Part shown: piece by piece, positions 8,713-18,028 of the stretch | Position numbering within the stretch: position 1 is the stretch's first letter | Layout: each line of letters opens with the position of its first letter | Source: Bacillus sp. J33 | GTDB taxonomy: Bacteria > Bacillota > Bacilli > Bacillales > Cytobacillaceae | Direction of reading: 5' to 3' | DNA length: 64,000 nt | Assembly (NCBI RefSeq): GCF_000518885.1 | Contig: NZ_JAEL01000009.1 | Coordinates: 18,580-82,579 of the forward strand | Notes under the pieces: model-generated | Databases searched by the model: none | What the model saw: only the letters and a program-made list of their open reading frames with translations | Told to the model about the DNA's origin: nothing | Made by a program: the position numbers and the translations under genes

Positions 8713-8754
8713 ACACCGAATACGACACAAGATAAATTGTGTTGTATTCGGTGT
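8713..8754. repeat. 18-bp inverted repeat
   Basis: ACACCGAATACGACACAA (8713-8730) pairs with 8737-8754 with a single G-U position and a six-base loop. It follows ten bases after the terminator. No transposase or long repeat is associated. Confidence 0.5.
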
Positions 8755-8931
8755 AAAAAGCATTTAAATAAAGCTATCTAGCCTAACACAATTGGTAGAA
8801 AAATAGTCTTATTTTGATGCAACACAATTTATAAGTAGATTTCGGAAGGTTAGAATTGATTTATTTTCCATTTTTTTCTTAAACTGCGCTACATCATATA
8901 GTTGCTGGTTCTACGCCTTTCACTGCAGTCT

Positions 8932-8953
8932 GAGAACTCGGAGTCCGAGTTCT
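8932..8953. terminator. Short hairpin at the 3' end of ytbE
   Basis: AGAACTCGG pairs with CCGAGTTCT around a three-base loop. The T run is on the plus-strand side, so its role for the minus-strand ytbE operon is uncertain. Confidence 0.35.
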
Positions 8954-8959
8954 TTTACA

Positions 8960-9805
8960 TTAAAAATCAAAATTATCTGGGTCTGGCCCTACACGAAGAT
9001 TTTGATTTAATCCATCGATAATTTCCATTTCCACTTTCGTCAATTCAAAATCAAACACATTCGCATTTTCAACAATTCGATGCTCTTTTGTTGATTTTGG
9101 AATTGTAACAACCCCGTTTTGCAAGTCCCAACGCAAAATAATTTGGGCGACAGATTTATTGTGCTTATTCGCAATTTCCTGTAAAACTTCGTTGCCCAGC
9201 AACTGACCTTGCATTAATGGAGACCATGCTTCAAGCTGAATACCGTTATCTTGACAAAATGCTTGCAGCTCTTTTTGAGTTAATCGCGGATGGTATTCTA
9301 CTTGATTGACCATCGGCTTAATTTCAGCATCCTTTATTAAGTCCTCCAAATGATGAATTTGAAAATTACTTACACCAATTGCTTTTACTCGGCCTTCTTT
9401 ATAAAGAGTTTCTAACGCTCGCCAAGCATCCTTATATTTTCCTTCAACCGGCCAATGAATCAAATATAAATCTAAATACTCTAAGCCAAGTTTCTTTAAG
9501 CTCGTTTCATAAGCAGCAATCGTTGATTCATATCCTAAATCCGCGTTCCAAACCTTTGAAGTGACAAATAGCTCTTCCCTTGAAATACCTGCTTCTTTTA
9601 AGCCTTCTTCGATCGCTTTGCCAACACCTTCTTCATTCTCATAAATCGCTGCTGTATCCACACTGCGGTATCCATGTTTAATAGCTGTTTTTACTGCGTT
9701 TACTAATTCAGGACCCTCTTCGACTTTAAAAACTCCAATTCCAAACCAAGGCATTTTCACACCATTATGCAAAGTTGTTGTATCTTGTAAATTTTTAACC
9801 ATCAT
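8960..9805 (-). CDS. ytbE: Aldo/keto reductase YtbE
   Basis: A 281-residue NADPH-dependent aldo/keto reductase. It is very close to B. subtilis YtbE, a broad-range AKR, over its full length. The catalytic tetrad is visible: Asp in SVDTAAIYENE, Tyr in the same motif, Lys in VTSKVWNAD and His in YLIHWPVEG. The C-terminal phosphate-binding motif IPKSTKEHRIVENA and the ending RVGPDPDNFDF match the family. The start is ATG at 9805, seven bases after GGAGG; a longer frame from 9820 would start inside that ribosome binding site. It is the second gene of an operon with ytbD, eight bases or so behind its stop, and both are probably controlled by the divergent HxlR regulator. Confidence 0.9.
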   Translation of the reverse strand: MMVKNLQDTTTLHNGVKMPWFGIGVFKVEEGPELVNAVKTAIKHGYRSVDTAAIYENEEGVGKAIEEGLKEAGISREELFVTSKVWNADLGYESTIAAYETSLKKLGLEYLDLYLIHWPVEGKYKDAWRALETLYKEGRVKAIGVSNFQIHHLEDLIKDAEIKPMVNQVEYHPRLTQKELQAFCQDNGIQLEAWSPLMQGQLLGNEVLQEIANKHNKSVAQIILRWDLQNGVVTIPKSTKEHRIVENANVFDFELTKVEMEIIDGLNQNLRVGPDPDNFDF

Positions 9806-9827
9806 TTTTAATACCTCCAAAATTTTA

Positions 9828-11024
9828 TTATGCTGCTTTACTTACTTGATCTTTTCGTTCCAAAGCTCTGCTAAATCCAGTTAAGACTGCAGCCACTAAA
9901 ACCATAAGTGCTCCAATCCAGGACGTATGGATAAGTCCTATCGAGTCTGTAATAAGACCGCCTAAATAGGAGCCTATTGCAATCCCGGCATTAAATGCAG
10001 CAATATTTATTGCCGATGCCACATCAACCGCACTAGGAACAAAACGCTCTGCCAGCATCACAACATATACTTGTAAGCCCGGCACATTCATAAATGCTAA
10101 CAGCCCCATCAAAAGAATCGTTATTAATCCAGCTATTTTAAATGGTGCTGTAAACATCAAAATAAATAAGACGGCTGCCTGAACCATAAACATATAAAAC
10201 AATGCACGAACTGGATTTTGATTCGATAGCTTTCCACCAATCATATTCCCAATCGCAATCGCAATTCCATAAGCTAATAAAATGACAGTCACAGTTCCTT
10301 CTTTAAACCCAGTGATGTCTTGAAGCAATGGTGATAAGAAGGTAAACACGACAAAAGTTCCGCCATATCCTAATGCTGTAATAATGAATAAAAGCAATAA
10401 CCGGCCATTTGTCACAAGCTTAAGCTGATCACGAAAGGCTGTTTTTCCTCCTTTTCGTAAATTAGATGGGACAAGAATGCTATTTGCAATTAAGGCAATG
10501 ACGCCAATGATAACAATGGCAATAAAGGCTGTTCTCCAACCTAGCTGCTGTCCAATAAAGGTTCCAAATGGAACACCTGTTACCGTAGCTACTGTAAGAC
10601 CTGTAAACATAATGGAAATCGCACTAGCTCTTCGATTTTCCGGAACTAAATCGGCAGCTATTGTCGATCCTATTGACATAAAGACCCCATGTGAAAATGC
10701 TGAGATTACACGTGCTGCAAGCAATAACCCGATTGTCGTAGAGATAGCAGCAAGAGTATTGCCAATAATAAAGACAAGCATAATCCAAAGTAATAATGTC
10801 TTACGTGACATTCTCGATGTCAAAGATGTCAAAACAGGAGCTCCAAATGTTACCCCTAAGGCATATAAAGAAACCGTTAACCCTGCAGTGGTCACCGGAA
10901 TACTTAAATCATTTGCAATAAGCGGCAGCAATCCGACACTGATAAATTCAGTTGTTCCGATTGCAAAAGCACTTACTGCTAAGGCAAGCAATGCTAACAT
11001 GCTTTGCTTTTTACTTAAATCCAT
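9828..11024 (-). CDS. ytbD: MFS transporter YtbD
   Basis: A 398-residue major facilitator superfamily exporter with 12 predicted membrane helices, of the drug:H+ antiporter 12-TM group (AraJ/YdhP type). The N-terminal GTTEFISVGLLPLIANDL and the loop-2/3 signature near ARVISAFSHGVFMSIG fit this group. The ATG at 11024 is preceded by AAAGGAGGAG. It is the first gene of a ytbD-ytbE operon and shares a control region with the divergent HxlR gene, the same arrangement as in B. subtilis. Likely role: efflux of small toxic compounds; the substrate is unknown. Confidence 0.88.
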   Translation of the reverse strand: MDLSKKQSMLALLALAVSAFAIGTTEFISVGLLPLIANDLSIPVTTAGLTVSLYALGVTFGAPVLTSLTSRMSRKTLLLWIMLVFIIGNTLAAISTTIGLLLAARVISAFSHGVFMSIGSTIAADLVPENRRASAISIMFTGLTVATVTGVPFGTFIGQQLGWRTAFIAIVIIGVIALIANSILVPSNLRKGGKTAFRDQLKLVTNGRLLLLFIITALGYGGTFVVFTFLSPLLQDITGFKEGTVTVILLAYGIAIAIGNMIGGKLSNQNPVRALFYMFMVQAAVLFILMFTAPFKIAGLITILLMGLLAFMNVPGLQVYVVMLAERFVPSAVDVASAINIAAFNAGIAIGSYLGGLITDSIGLIHTSWIGALMVLVAAVLTGFSRALERKDQVSKAA

Positions 11025-11149
11025 GTTTTCTCCTCCTTTTTTCTGTTATATAAATGGAAACTTTCATTTCAGCGAATAATAAACTTTGAAAGAAAGTATG
11101 GTATCCATCAGCCGGCAAATGTTATTATGAGATATATCATTCATAATGA

Positions 11150-11202
11150 AAAGTACGCACTTTAAAGTTATATAGAAACCTAAAAGTACTATAGGCACTT
11201 TT
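11150..11202. promoter_or_regulatory. Two palindromic candidate operators of the HxlR regulator
   Basis: AAAGT-acgc-ACTTT (11150-11163) and AAAAGT-9-ACTTTT (11182-11202) lie between ytbD and ytcD, close to the ytcD start. They share the AAAGT/ACTTT half-site, suiting a dimeric winged-helix regulator that controls itself and ytbDE. Confidence 0.45.
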
Positions 11203-11231
11203 TAGTTCCTATGGGAAGGAGGAGGACAAAG

Positions 11232-11603
11232 ATGCAAAAAAAGAAATACAATATCTCTGTTGAAGCGACATTAGAAGTCATAGGCGGAAAGTGGAAATGT
11301 GTGATTCTTTGCCATCTGACTCACGGAAAAAAACGAACAAGCGAATTAAAGCGCCTCATGCCGAATATCACACAAAAAATGCTTACTCAACAGCTGCGCG
11401 AGCTTGAAGAGGATGGGGTCATCAATCGAATCGTGCACAATCAAGTTCCACCAAAAGTAGAATACGAACTCAGTGAATATGGACGAAGCTTAGAAGGTAT
11501 CCTAGATTCATTATGTGCATGGGGTGAAAAACATTTAACGAAAGTATATGGAGATAAATTTTCTGTTTTAGAAGATAGTGTGTTGAATGAACAGCTTAAG
11601 TGA
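11232..11603 (+). CDS. ytcD: HxlR-family transcriptional regulator YtcD
   Basis: A 123-residue HxlR-type (MarR-like winged helix) regulator. The family pattern is clear: VEATLEVIGGKWKCVILCHL, then KRTSELKRLMPNITQKMLTQQLRELEEDG as the recognition helix region, and PPKVEYELSEYGRSL as the wing. A Cys in the N-terminal part (KCVILC) is a feature of redox- or aldehyde-sensing members, but its role here is not known. The start is ATG at 11232 behind GGAGGAGG; a frame from 11211 would begin upstream of that site. It is divergent from ytbDE and by synteny with B. subtilis probably regulates it. Confidence 0.88.
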   Translation: MQKKKYNISVEATLEVIGGKWKCVILCHLTHGKKRTSELKRLMPNITQKMLTQQLRELEEDGVINRIVHNQVPPKVEYELSEYGRSLEGILDSLCAWGEKHLTKVYGDKFSVLEDSVLNEQLK

Positions 11604-11981
11604 GGGGATTCGGAGTTTGGGTCTTCTGGGGATTATTTAGTTTGATTAGTGACTCTTTTCATCTATTTTTCATTTGAGGTAACGAATAGGTCTGATTTGT
11701 TACATCGTTTCTTCCAACTCAGCTAGATCGGACACGATTAGATCCGATTCGTTACTCTTCTTCTTTCGACTAAACATAGAACGGACACAAATAACCGGAC
11801 ATTAATTGTAAGACAGGTAAAGTGAAACTTCCATCATTGGGGGGGTTCATTCATCCACCAATGATGGTTAGTCGCGTTCTACTGTCGCTAAGATCTCCGC
11901 TAATGCCAGATGTCTCTATATTACTATCTATCACCATATAAATAAAAAATAAGCCTGTTAGCACTAACAGGCTTATTTTTG
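11604..11981. other. Intergenic region with a 10-bp perfect inverted repeat
   Basis: CCATCATTGG (11831-11840) and CCAATGATGG (11858-11867) form a perfect stem with no T run. Otherwise only the yidC2 terminator at 11945 is seen and there is no gene. Confidence 0.4.
11945..11980 (-). terminator. Terminator of yidC2
   Basis: AAAAATAAGCCTGTTAG and its complement CTAACAGGCTTATTTTT with a three-base loop start directly at the yidC2 stop codon. T runs exist on both strands. Confidence 0.8.
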
Positions 11982-12764
11982 CTATACGCTTTCTGCTTTA
12001 ACTGCTTTGCTTGATTTTGGCTTGTATAATTTCTTCCCTAATATGGACTGAAAAATTAAGAAAGTTCCTCCGACTGCCCAGTATAGTGGGAGTGCTGCCG
12101 GAGCGTTTAGAGAGAACATTACGATCATAAGCGGTGACAAGAGCCCCATAATTTTCATTTGAGACTGGTTTTGAGTAGGCATATTTGACATCGATACTTT
12201 AAATTGTACATAGTAAACGATCCCAGCAATTGCCGTAATCCAAATATCCGGCTGTCCTAGGCTGAACCAGAGGAACGAGTGCGTCGCAATTTCTTCCGAG
12301 CCCCTGATTGCATAGTAAAACCCCATCAAGATCGGCATTTGAATAAGCATTGGAAGACATCCGATAGAAAGTGGATTCACTCCGTGTTTTTTATACAATC
12401 CAAACATTTCCTGCTGTAGCTTTTGTTGTTCTTTCTGGTCCTTGGCAGCCTTTATCTTTTTCTGGATAGCATCCATTTCAGGCTTTAATAAGTCCATCTT
12501 TTCCTTCATATGCTGTTGATTTTTATACTGTGTCAACATCAATGGCAACAAAATGAGTCGAATAATCAGTGTAATCAATATGATTGACAATCCAAAGCTG
12601 CCATTAAATAAATTAGCGATACTATGAATGGCTGATGCAAATGGATGAACAAGCACATTTTGAAAAAAAACATCCCCAATTGAATTTTGTGCAGAACATG
12701 CAGAAAGTACAAAGGCAGTTATCATAACTACAATAAAAACAAAAAGGTTTTTATTCCGTTTCAT
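11982..12764 (-). CDS. yqjG: Membrane protein insertase YidC2 (YqjG/MisCB type)
   Basis: A 260-residue Oxa1/YidC/SpoIIIJ-family insertase that helps proteins into the membrane. It begins with a lipoprotein signal (lipobox LSAC, Cys23), then has five membrane segments; the conserved Arg of the hydrophilic groove is in LITLIIRLILLP and the long cytoplasmic hairpin QQHMKEKMDLLKPEMDAIQKK follows. The length is right for the Gram-positive YidC forms. The start is ATG at 12764, seven bases after GGAGG. The gene is directly preceded by a MifM-like arrest peptide and its ribosome binding site is sequestered in a hairpin with the end of that leader, so it is the regulated second YidC rather than constitutive SpoIIIJ. 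Confidence 0.9.
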   Translation of the reverse strand: MKRNKNLFVFIVVMITAFVLSACSAQNSIGDVFFQNVLVHPFASAIHSIANLFNGSFGLSIILITLIIRLILLPLMLTQYKNQQHMKEKMDLLKPEMDAIQKKIKAAKDQKEQQKLQQEMFGLYKKHGVNPLSIGCLPMLIQMPILMGFYYAIRGSEEIATHSFLWFSLGQPDIWITAIAGIVYYVQFKVSMSNMPTQNQSQMKIMGLLSPLMIVMFSLNAPAALPLYWAVGGTFLIFQSILGKKLYKPKSSKAVKAESV

Positions 12765-12811
12765 CTTTCTTCCTCCAGTCATTTTTTTAAAAATGCTTTT
12801 TAAGAGAAAGA
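12764..12811 (-). promoter_or_regulatory. Hairpin sequestering the yidC2 ribosome binding site
   Basis: In the minus-strand transcript TCTTTCTCTT (12811-12802), inside the last codons of mifM, pairs with AGGAAGAAAGA (12774-12764), giving ten base pairs with one bulged A and one G-U pair. The second arm covers part of the GGAGG and the A of the start codon. A ribosome stalled near the end of mifM would cover the first arm and free the start site. Confidence 0.6.
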
Positions 12812-13087
12812 ATGGAAACCTTCAGAATCGTCACCCGAACTTTCTTTTCTGCGAATAGATTTTGCAATCCAACCTAATATAGAGTTAGACCTCCACTCAT
12901 AAAGCTGCAGAATAGAAGGTGTTGATAAAGTTAAATTTACCTTTGAAGACGAAGCACATGCTGCTTCGATAAAATCATATTCAATATGCCAAGTCCAAAT
13001 ATATTTAATCGTTAAGCTTAAAAGAAAGCTAGCATAGAATGCATATATAGTAGAAATATTTGTAAAATCCAAAATAACCTCGTACAA
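12800..13087 (-). CDS. mifM: MifM-like ribosome arrest peptide (YidC activity sensor)
   Basis: A 95-codon membrane leader peptide, the same length as B. subtilis MifM, which monitors membrane insertion by YidC and arrests its own translation to induce yidC2. The start is TTG at 13087, five bases after AGGGGTG; a longer frame up to 13201 lacks a better site. A membrane segment spans about residues 12-33. The arrest region keeps Ile70, Trp73 and Ile74, positions I recall as critical in B. subtilis, and an acidic cluster DDSE at 86-89 where multisite stalling was mapped there. The transcript end can pair with the yidC2 start site. A sigma-A-like promoter lies upstream. Assignment rests on these coincidences, not on an alignment search. 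Confidence 0.8.
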   Translation of the reverse strand: MYEVILDFTNISTIYAFYASFLLSLTIKYIWTWHIEYDFIEAACASSSKVNLTLSTPSILQLYEWRSNSILGWIAKSIRRKESSGDDSEGFHSFS

Positions 13088-13117
13088 ATTTTCACCCCTA
13101 AAAGAGCTGCTAAGAGA

Positions 13118-13146
13118 AGTATAATAAAAGATTAAGTGCAAGGCAA
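13118..13146 (-). promoter_or_regulatory. Predicted sigma-A promoter of mifM-yidC2
   Basis: On the minus strand TTGCCT (13146-13141), 17 bases, TATACT (13123-13118). The start site would be about 13111, giving a leader of about 24 nt before the mifM TTG. Confidence 0.5.
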
Positions 13147-13548
13147 TAGAATGGATATCTGAGAAGGGCTGCTGAATTAACAAAGGATCCAGGAATGACA
13201 AGGATTTTGGGCCGCTTTTGTAAACATCTGGTTATTGACCGAACTTTATATCATTGGTTTCTTCGTTTTTATTTTATTCACTAAAATACCGAAAAGGCAG
13301 TTATTTAATAAGGATTAGTGGTTTTAGGACTAAGTCCAAATTTTGGTATTCCAGAATCGGGCACCGATTTTTCGTAATGAGTTCCATCACCAGCTTCCCT
13401 TTACTTCTTAGCCCACCTATAATTCCCATAAACTACTTTTATCTAAGTTGTAAAACTTATAACTGGAAAATAATCACAAAAAAATGAAACTTTCACCCTG
13501 TAACATTTTTTGAAAATAGTATTATTTATGCGAAATTTTAAAAATAGT

Positions 13549-13576
13549 TTGAAAAATGAAATTAGAATGATATGCT
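13549..13576 (+). promoter_or_regulatory. Predicted promoter of the bacillolysin gene
   Basis: TTGAAA (13549-13554), 16 bases, TATGCT (13571-13576) with an extended TGA before the -10. The gap 13147-13548 contains nothing else recognised. Confidence 0.4.
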
Positions 13577-13605
13577 AGTTTTCGAAAATACCATATGTTA
13601 ACTAA

Positions 13606-15306
<1,701 letters not shown>

Positions 15307-15314
15307 AATTTGGC

Positions 15315-15353
15315 GATAGGATGTCCTAGTGGATGCATTTAGGATATCCTATC
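15315..15353 (+). terminator. Hairpin after the bacillolysin gene
   Basis: GATAGGATGTCCT pairs with AGGATATCCTATC (15341-15353), starting nine bases after the stop codon. The following T-rich stretch is interrupted, so efficiency is uncertain. Confidence 0.5.
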
Positions 15354-15423
15354 ATCCATAATATTTTCTTGACTTTATTACGGTCATACAATTTACCACC
15401 CCAGTCGCCTTAAGGCGGCTTTT

Positions 15424-15640
15424 GTGCGACGGGCAGTCGTATAGCGTGCTGAATTTATCAGCACCCTTCATTTCTTTATCCAGATAGAAACGTCATTGCG
15501 ATGAAACGACTAAATGAAGGGTAAAGAAAGGATTTCCAAGCGGTGAAAGTCCACTCCAGGGTAGCCTAATCTACGGCATCATTGCGAGGTGGTGTCTGAA
15601 GGAGATGCGGAAAATCGAGAGACTCGTAGGAAAAAACACC
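15424..15640 (+). mobile_element. Truncated group IIC intron, 5' (domain I) fragment
   Basis: The fragment starts GTGCGACGGGC and later shows GGTGAAAGTCCAC, GTAGCCTAATCTACGGC and TCTGAAGGAGATGCGG, pieces in the order of domain I of bacterial group IIC introns. It is preceded at once by a small terminator-like hairpin with GCTTTT (15408-15423), the known insertion context of class C introns. No reverse transcriptase reading frame or domain V follows; the fragment breaks off before the MerR gene. This comes from motif memory, not a covariance search. Confidence 0.6.
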
Positions 15641-15646
15641 ATATAT

Positions 15647-16333
15647 TCAATGCTGGTTTAATATTTTGGACAATTTATAAAGATAGGATATCCCTTTAAG
15701 CTGTTTTTGGTTTCGTTTATTTAAATGTTTTTGAAGATCATGTATTACTTTTCTTACTTCTTCAAGATCATGTTGGTTTAATTCTTTTATCTCCTTTTTT
15801 ATTTGAATAACCTCATATGAATAAACTGCATTCTGAGTTATTTTCATTAATAAGGCTTTTATGAGCTGGAATGTGTCAAATAGGCGATAGTTATTTAGTT
15901 CTCCTCTCCTGGACGTAATAAATCCTTCCTTTTCCCAATATCGAAGAGTTGATGGAGGTATATTTGTCTGAAGTGACAATTCTCCAATAGTCATAGCGTG
16001 TTCATGAGTCAAGGTTTCCAGGTGTTTATTCACTCGTTCAATCGTAATTTTGTCCTCATAATTTGCTACTTGCGCATGATTGATTATCCAAAGAGCAGCG
16101 TCTAGTTCTTTTCGCTGCAGCTTTTTTAGAACAGCTGATGTTATATCCATTCCAAACCCAGGTGACATAGCTGCAATACACTCAAAATAGGCTACATGTT
16201 CCTCTGTATATATCCTATAGCCAGCAGATGACCGTTCAGGCTTCGGCACAATTCCTCTATCTTCATAGCTTCTTAAAGTGCTTGTACTAATATTTAATTT
16301 TTTTGCAATATCTATAGGCCTTATTTTTTTCAA
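15647..16333 (-). CDS. MerR-family regulator with two HTH domains
   Basis: A 228-residue regulator carrying two MerR-type winged helices. The first covers about residues 3-70 (IDIAKKLNISTSTLRSYEDRG, AGYRIYTEEHV) and the second about 112-180 (MTIGELSLQTNIPPSTLRYWEKEGF, NNYRLFDTFQ). The C-terminal part is helical and basic, with no Cys pattern for metal binding. Such double-headed proteins can bind DNA as a monomer-like unit. The start is TTG at 16333, behind AGGAG with nine bases of spacing; a frame from 16369 lacks a ribosome binding site. It is divergent from the 165-residue hypothetical gene at 16484, which could be a target. Confidence 0.8.
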   Translation of the reverse strand: MKKIRPIDIAKKLNISTSTLRSYEDRGIVPKPERSSAGYRIYTEEHVAYFECIAAMSPGFGMDITSAVLKKLQRKELDAALWIINHAQVANYEDKITIERVNKHLETLTHEHAMTIGELSLQTNIPPSTLRYWEKEGFITSRRGELNNYRLFDTFQLIKALLMKITQNAVYSYEVIQIKKEIKELNQHDLEEVRKVIHDLQKHLNKRNQKQLKGISYLYKLSKILNQH

Positions 16334-16483
16334 TGAGTACACTCCTATATTTGATAACTGTACATTCATGTAAAGTTTATCAAATCAAGTGTTGCAAATT
16401 CAGCCATTTTTTTAAAAAACATTAGAATTGGCTTTAATGTTGTAAGCTTGAATTGTAAGATAAAAAAATTTGGAGGGATTCAT

Positions 16484-16981
16484 ATGACGACAGTAAATAT
16501 TCAGCCGCAGATGACCATCTATGAGTTAGGGGAAGTGCTATCTGCTTTTATAAAAGAACATTGGGAAGAAGTACTGAACAGGAATATCACTGAGCTTGAA
16601 CAGCTATTTCCGGAATATGAAGATGCAACATACGGCATGTATTTAGATAAGCTTATTCCGCCAGTTTGGAAACTAATAAAAGAAAATGGGTTTCGATCTG
16701 CAGAAATAACGAAAGAGGATGACTTTGTCATTGGAGAGTGCCTACACTTTAGAAATTCAATGGAAAAGGCTAAGTGGGGCACACCTCATCATGAAAAACG
16801 CGTTTTTTGGATTGTGATTGAAAATCAACATAAAAATAAGATTGGAACTCTGCTGTTTGAGCTGTCTCATTCACATATTGAGTTTAACTTGCCGGCGTCG
16901 CCAAGGTTCCTTTCTTTAGAAGAAATTAAACGAGAAGAAATCATTAAAAAAATTATTCAGCTAGAAGAGAACTTGTCATGA
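16484..16981 (+). CDS. Hypothetical protein, 165 residues
   Basis: A soluble, acidic protein with no signal peptide or membrane segment and no family that I recognise. It contains a helical N-terminus ([18 protein letters not shown]) and a mixed middle with [18 protein letters not shown] and [20 protein letters not shown]. The start is ATG at 16484 with GGAGGG seven bases upstream; the frame extends to 16448 without a better site. It lies divergent to the double MerR regulator. The decayed streptogramin lyase begins just after its stop. Confidence 0.65.
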   Translation: MTTVNIQPQMTIYELGEVLSAFIKEHWEEVLNRNITELEQLFPEYEDATYGMYLDKLIPPVWKLIKENGFRSAEITKEDDFVIGECLHFRNSMEKAKWGTPHHEKRVFWIVIENQHKNKIGTLLFELSHSHIEFNLPASPRFLSLEEIKREEIIKKIIQLEENLS

Positions 16982-16991
16982 TCAAATAGAC

Positions 16992-17223
16992 CACCTGATC
17001 GATGAATACGAACTTCTTGACATAGATTCAGGCCATTATGGAATAACCATAGGAAAAGATGGTGCGCTATGGTTTACAGATAAAGCCAATCAAATTGGTC
17101 GAATTACAATGAAAGGTGAAATTACAGAATATTCAATCCTTGAAAGCGTGGAATTGCACTAGGACCCGACGGTGACATTGGTTCGCTGAGGAATGCAATA
17201 AGATAGGCCGGCTTCGTTTATTA
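16992..17223 (+). pseudogene. Remnant of virginiamycin B lyase (vgb)
   Basis: One frame reads [32 protein letters not shown], a blade of the Vgb beta-propeller (the G-DG-hydrophobic-WFT...IGRI pattern). After a frame change it continues IALGPDGDI, and after a second change WFAEECNKIGRL. About 230 of the roughly 900 bases expected remain, with two frameshifts and no start. Vgb lyases linearise streptogramin B antibiotics. It abuts the intact vat-like gene, so a vgb-vat pair appears to have lost its first member. Confidence 0.65.
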
Positions 17224-17250
17224 TAAAAATCCTGAAAGGAAGTAGATGGT

Positions 17251-17904
17251 ATGGAATCAAATAAGCAGCATGGGCCAAATCCTAAAGATAAATATCCGAT
17301 TAAAGGAAATCATGTGGTGCAATTTATTAAAAATACAATTACTAGACCAAACATTATTGTGGGCGATTACTCCTATTACGATGCAAGAAATGGTGAATCC
17401 TTTGAAGATCAAGTGTTATATCACTACGAATTCTTTGGTGACAGACTTATTATAGGGAAATTTTGTGCCATAGCACCCGGGGTAACGTTTATTATGAATG
17501 GCGCAAATCATAGAATGGATGGTTTTTCAACCTACCCGTTCAATATTTTCGGACACGGTTGGGAGAAATATACACCTTCTTTAGATCAGTTGCCAGTTAA
17601 AGGTGATACCATAATTGGAAATGATGTTTGGATTGGAATGGATACGGTCATAATGCCTGGAATAAAAATAGGGAACGGTGCAATTGCAGCAGCCAAATCG
17701 GTTATTACGCAAGATGTGGAACCTTACACGATCGTTGGGGGAAATCCTGCAAAGAAACTTAAAAACCGTTTCTCAGAAGAAATTGTTACCGAATTGCTAG
17801 ACATTAAATGGTGGGATTTGGATATTGATATTATTTCTGCTCATATTGATGTGATAGTTAATGGAGATATAGAGAATTTAAGAAATTTAAAAAATAGTAT
17901 ATGA
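17251..17904 (+). CDS. Vat-type streptogramin A O-acetyltransferase (xenobiotic acetyltransferase)
   Basis: A 217-residue left-handed beta-helix hexapeptide acetyltransferase. It matches the Vat proteins through the whole length: [14 protein letters not shown] at the start, [27 protein letters not shown], the catalytic His87 in NGANHRMDG, then [24 protein letters not shown] and VGGNPAKKL, with the WWDLD motif near the end. Vat enzymes acetylate group A streptogramins using acetyl-CoA and give resistance. The ATG at 17251 has GGAAG about eight bases upstream. Chromosomal Vat homologues in environmental Bacillus are common, so the exact substrate is open. Confidence 0.85.
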   Translation: MESNKQHGPNPKDKYPIKGNHVVQFIKNTITRPNIIVGDYSYYDARNGESFEDQVLYHYEFFGDRLIIGKFCAIAPGVTFIMNGANHRMDGFSTYPFNIFGHGWEKYTPSLDQLPVKGDTIIGNDVWIGMDTVIMPGIKIGNGAIAAAKSVITQDVEPYTIVGGNPAKKLKNRFSEEIVTELLDIKWWDLDIDIISAHIDVIVNGDIENLRNLKNSI

Positions 17905-18028
17905 CAAAGTAACAGCTTCCGAGAATCCTGCTCAATAAAGTAAAATTTATAAAATGCTCTTTCACGTATTTAGCTCATCTGATTTCTTACCATTCATGAC
18001 CAGCATACTGCGGTTAAAAAAAGAATAA

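Larger units (their letters stand above)
8484..8959. other. Intergenic region with three hairpins
   Basis: No gene is seen. It holds a terminator hairpin (8670-8703), a near-perfect 18-bp inverted repeat (8713-8754) and a short hairpin at 8932-8953 just beyond the aldo/keto reductase stop. Confidence 0.5.

Noticed and set aside
8713-8754. CRISPR-like or IS end repeat
   Set aside because: Only one inverted repeat, no spacer array and no transposase; kept only as a hairpin.
10477-11079. 200-codon plus-strand frame opposite ytbD
   Set aside because: Antisense shadow of a clear MFS gene; composition follows the codon bias of the minus strand.
13088-13201. Longer form of the mifM-like frame (133 codons)
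   Set aside because: The extra part has no ribosome binding site and would start upstream of the predicted promoter; the TTG at 13087 gives 95 codons and a good site.
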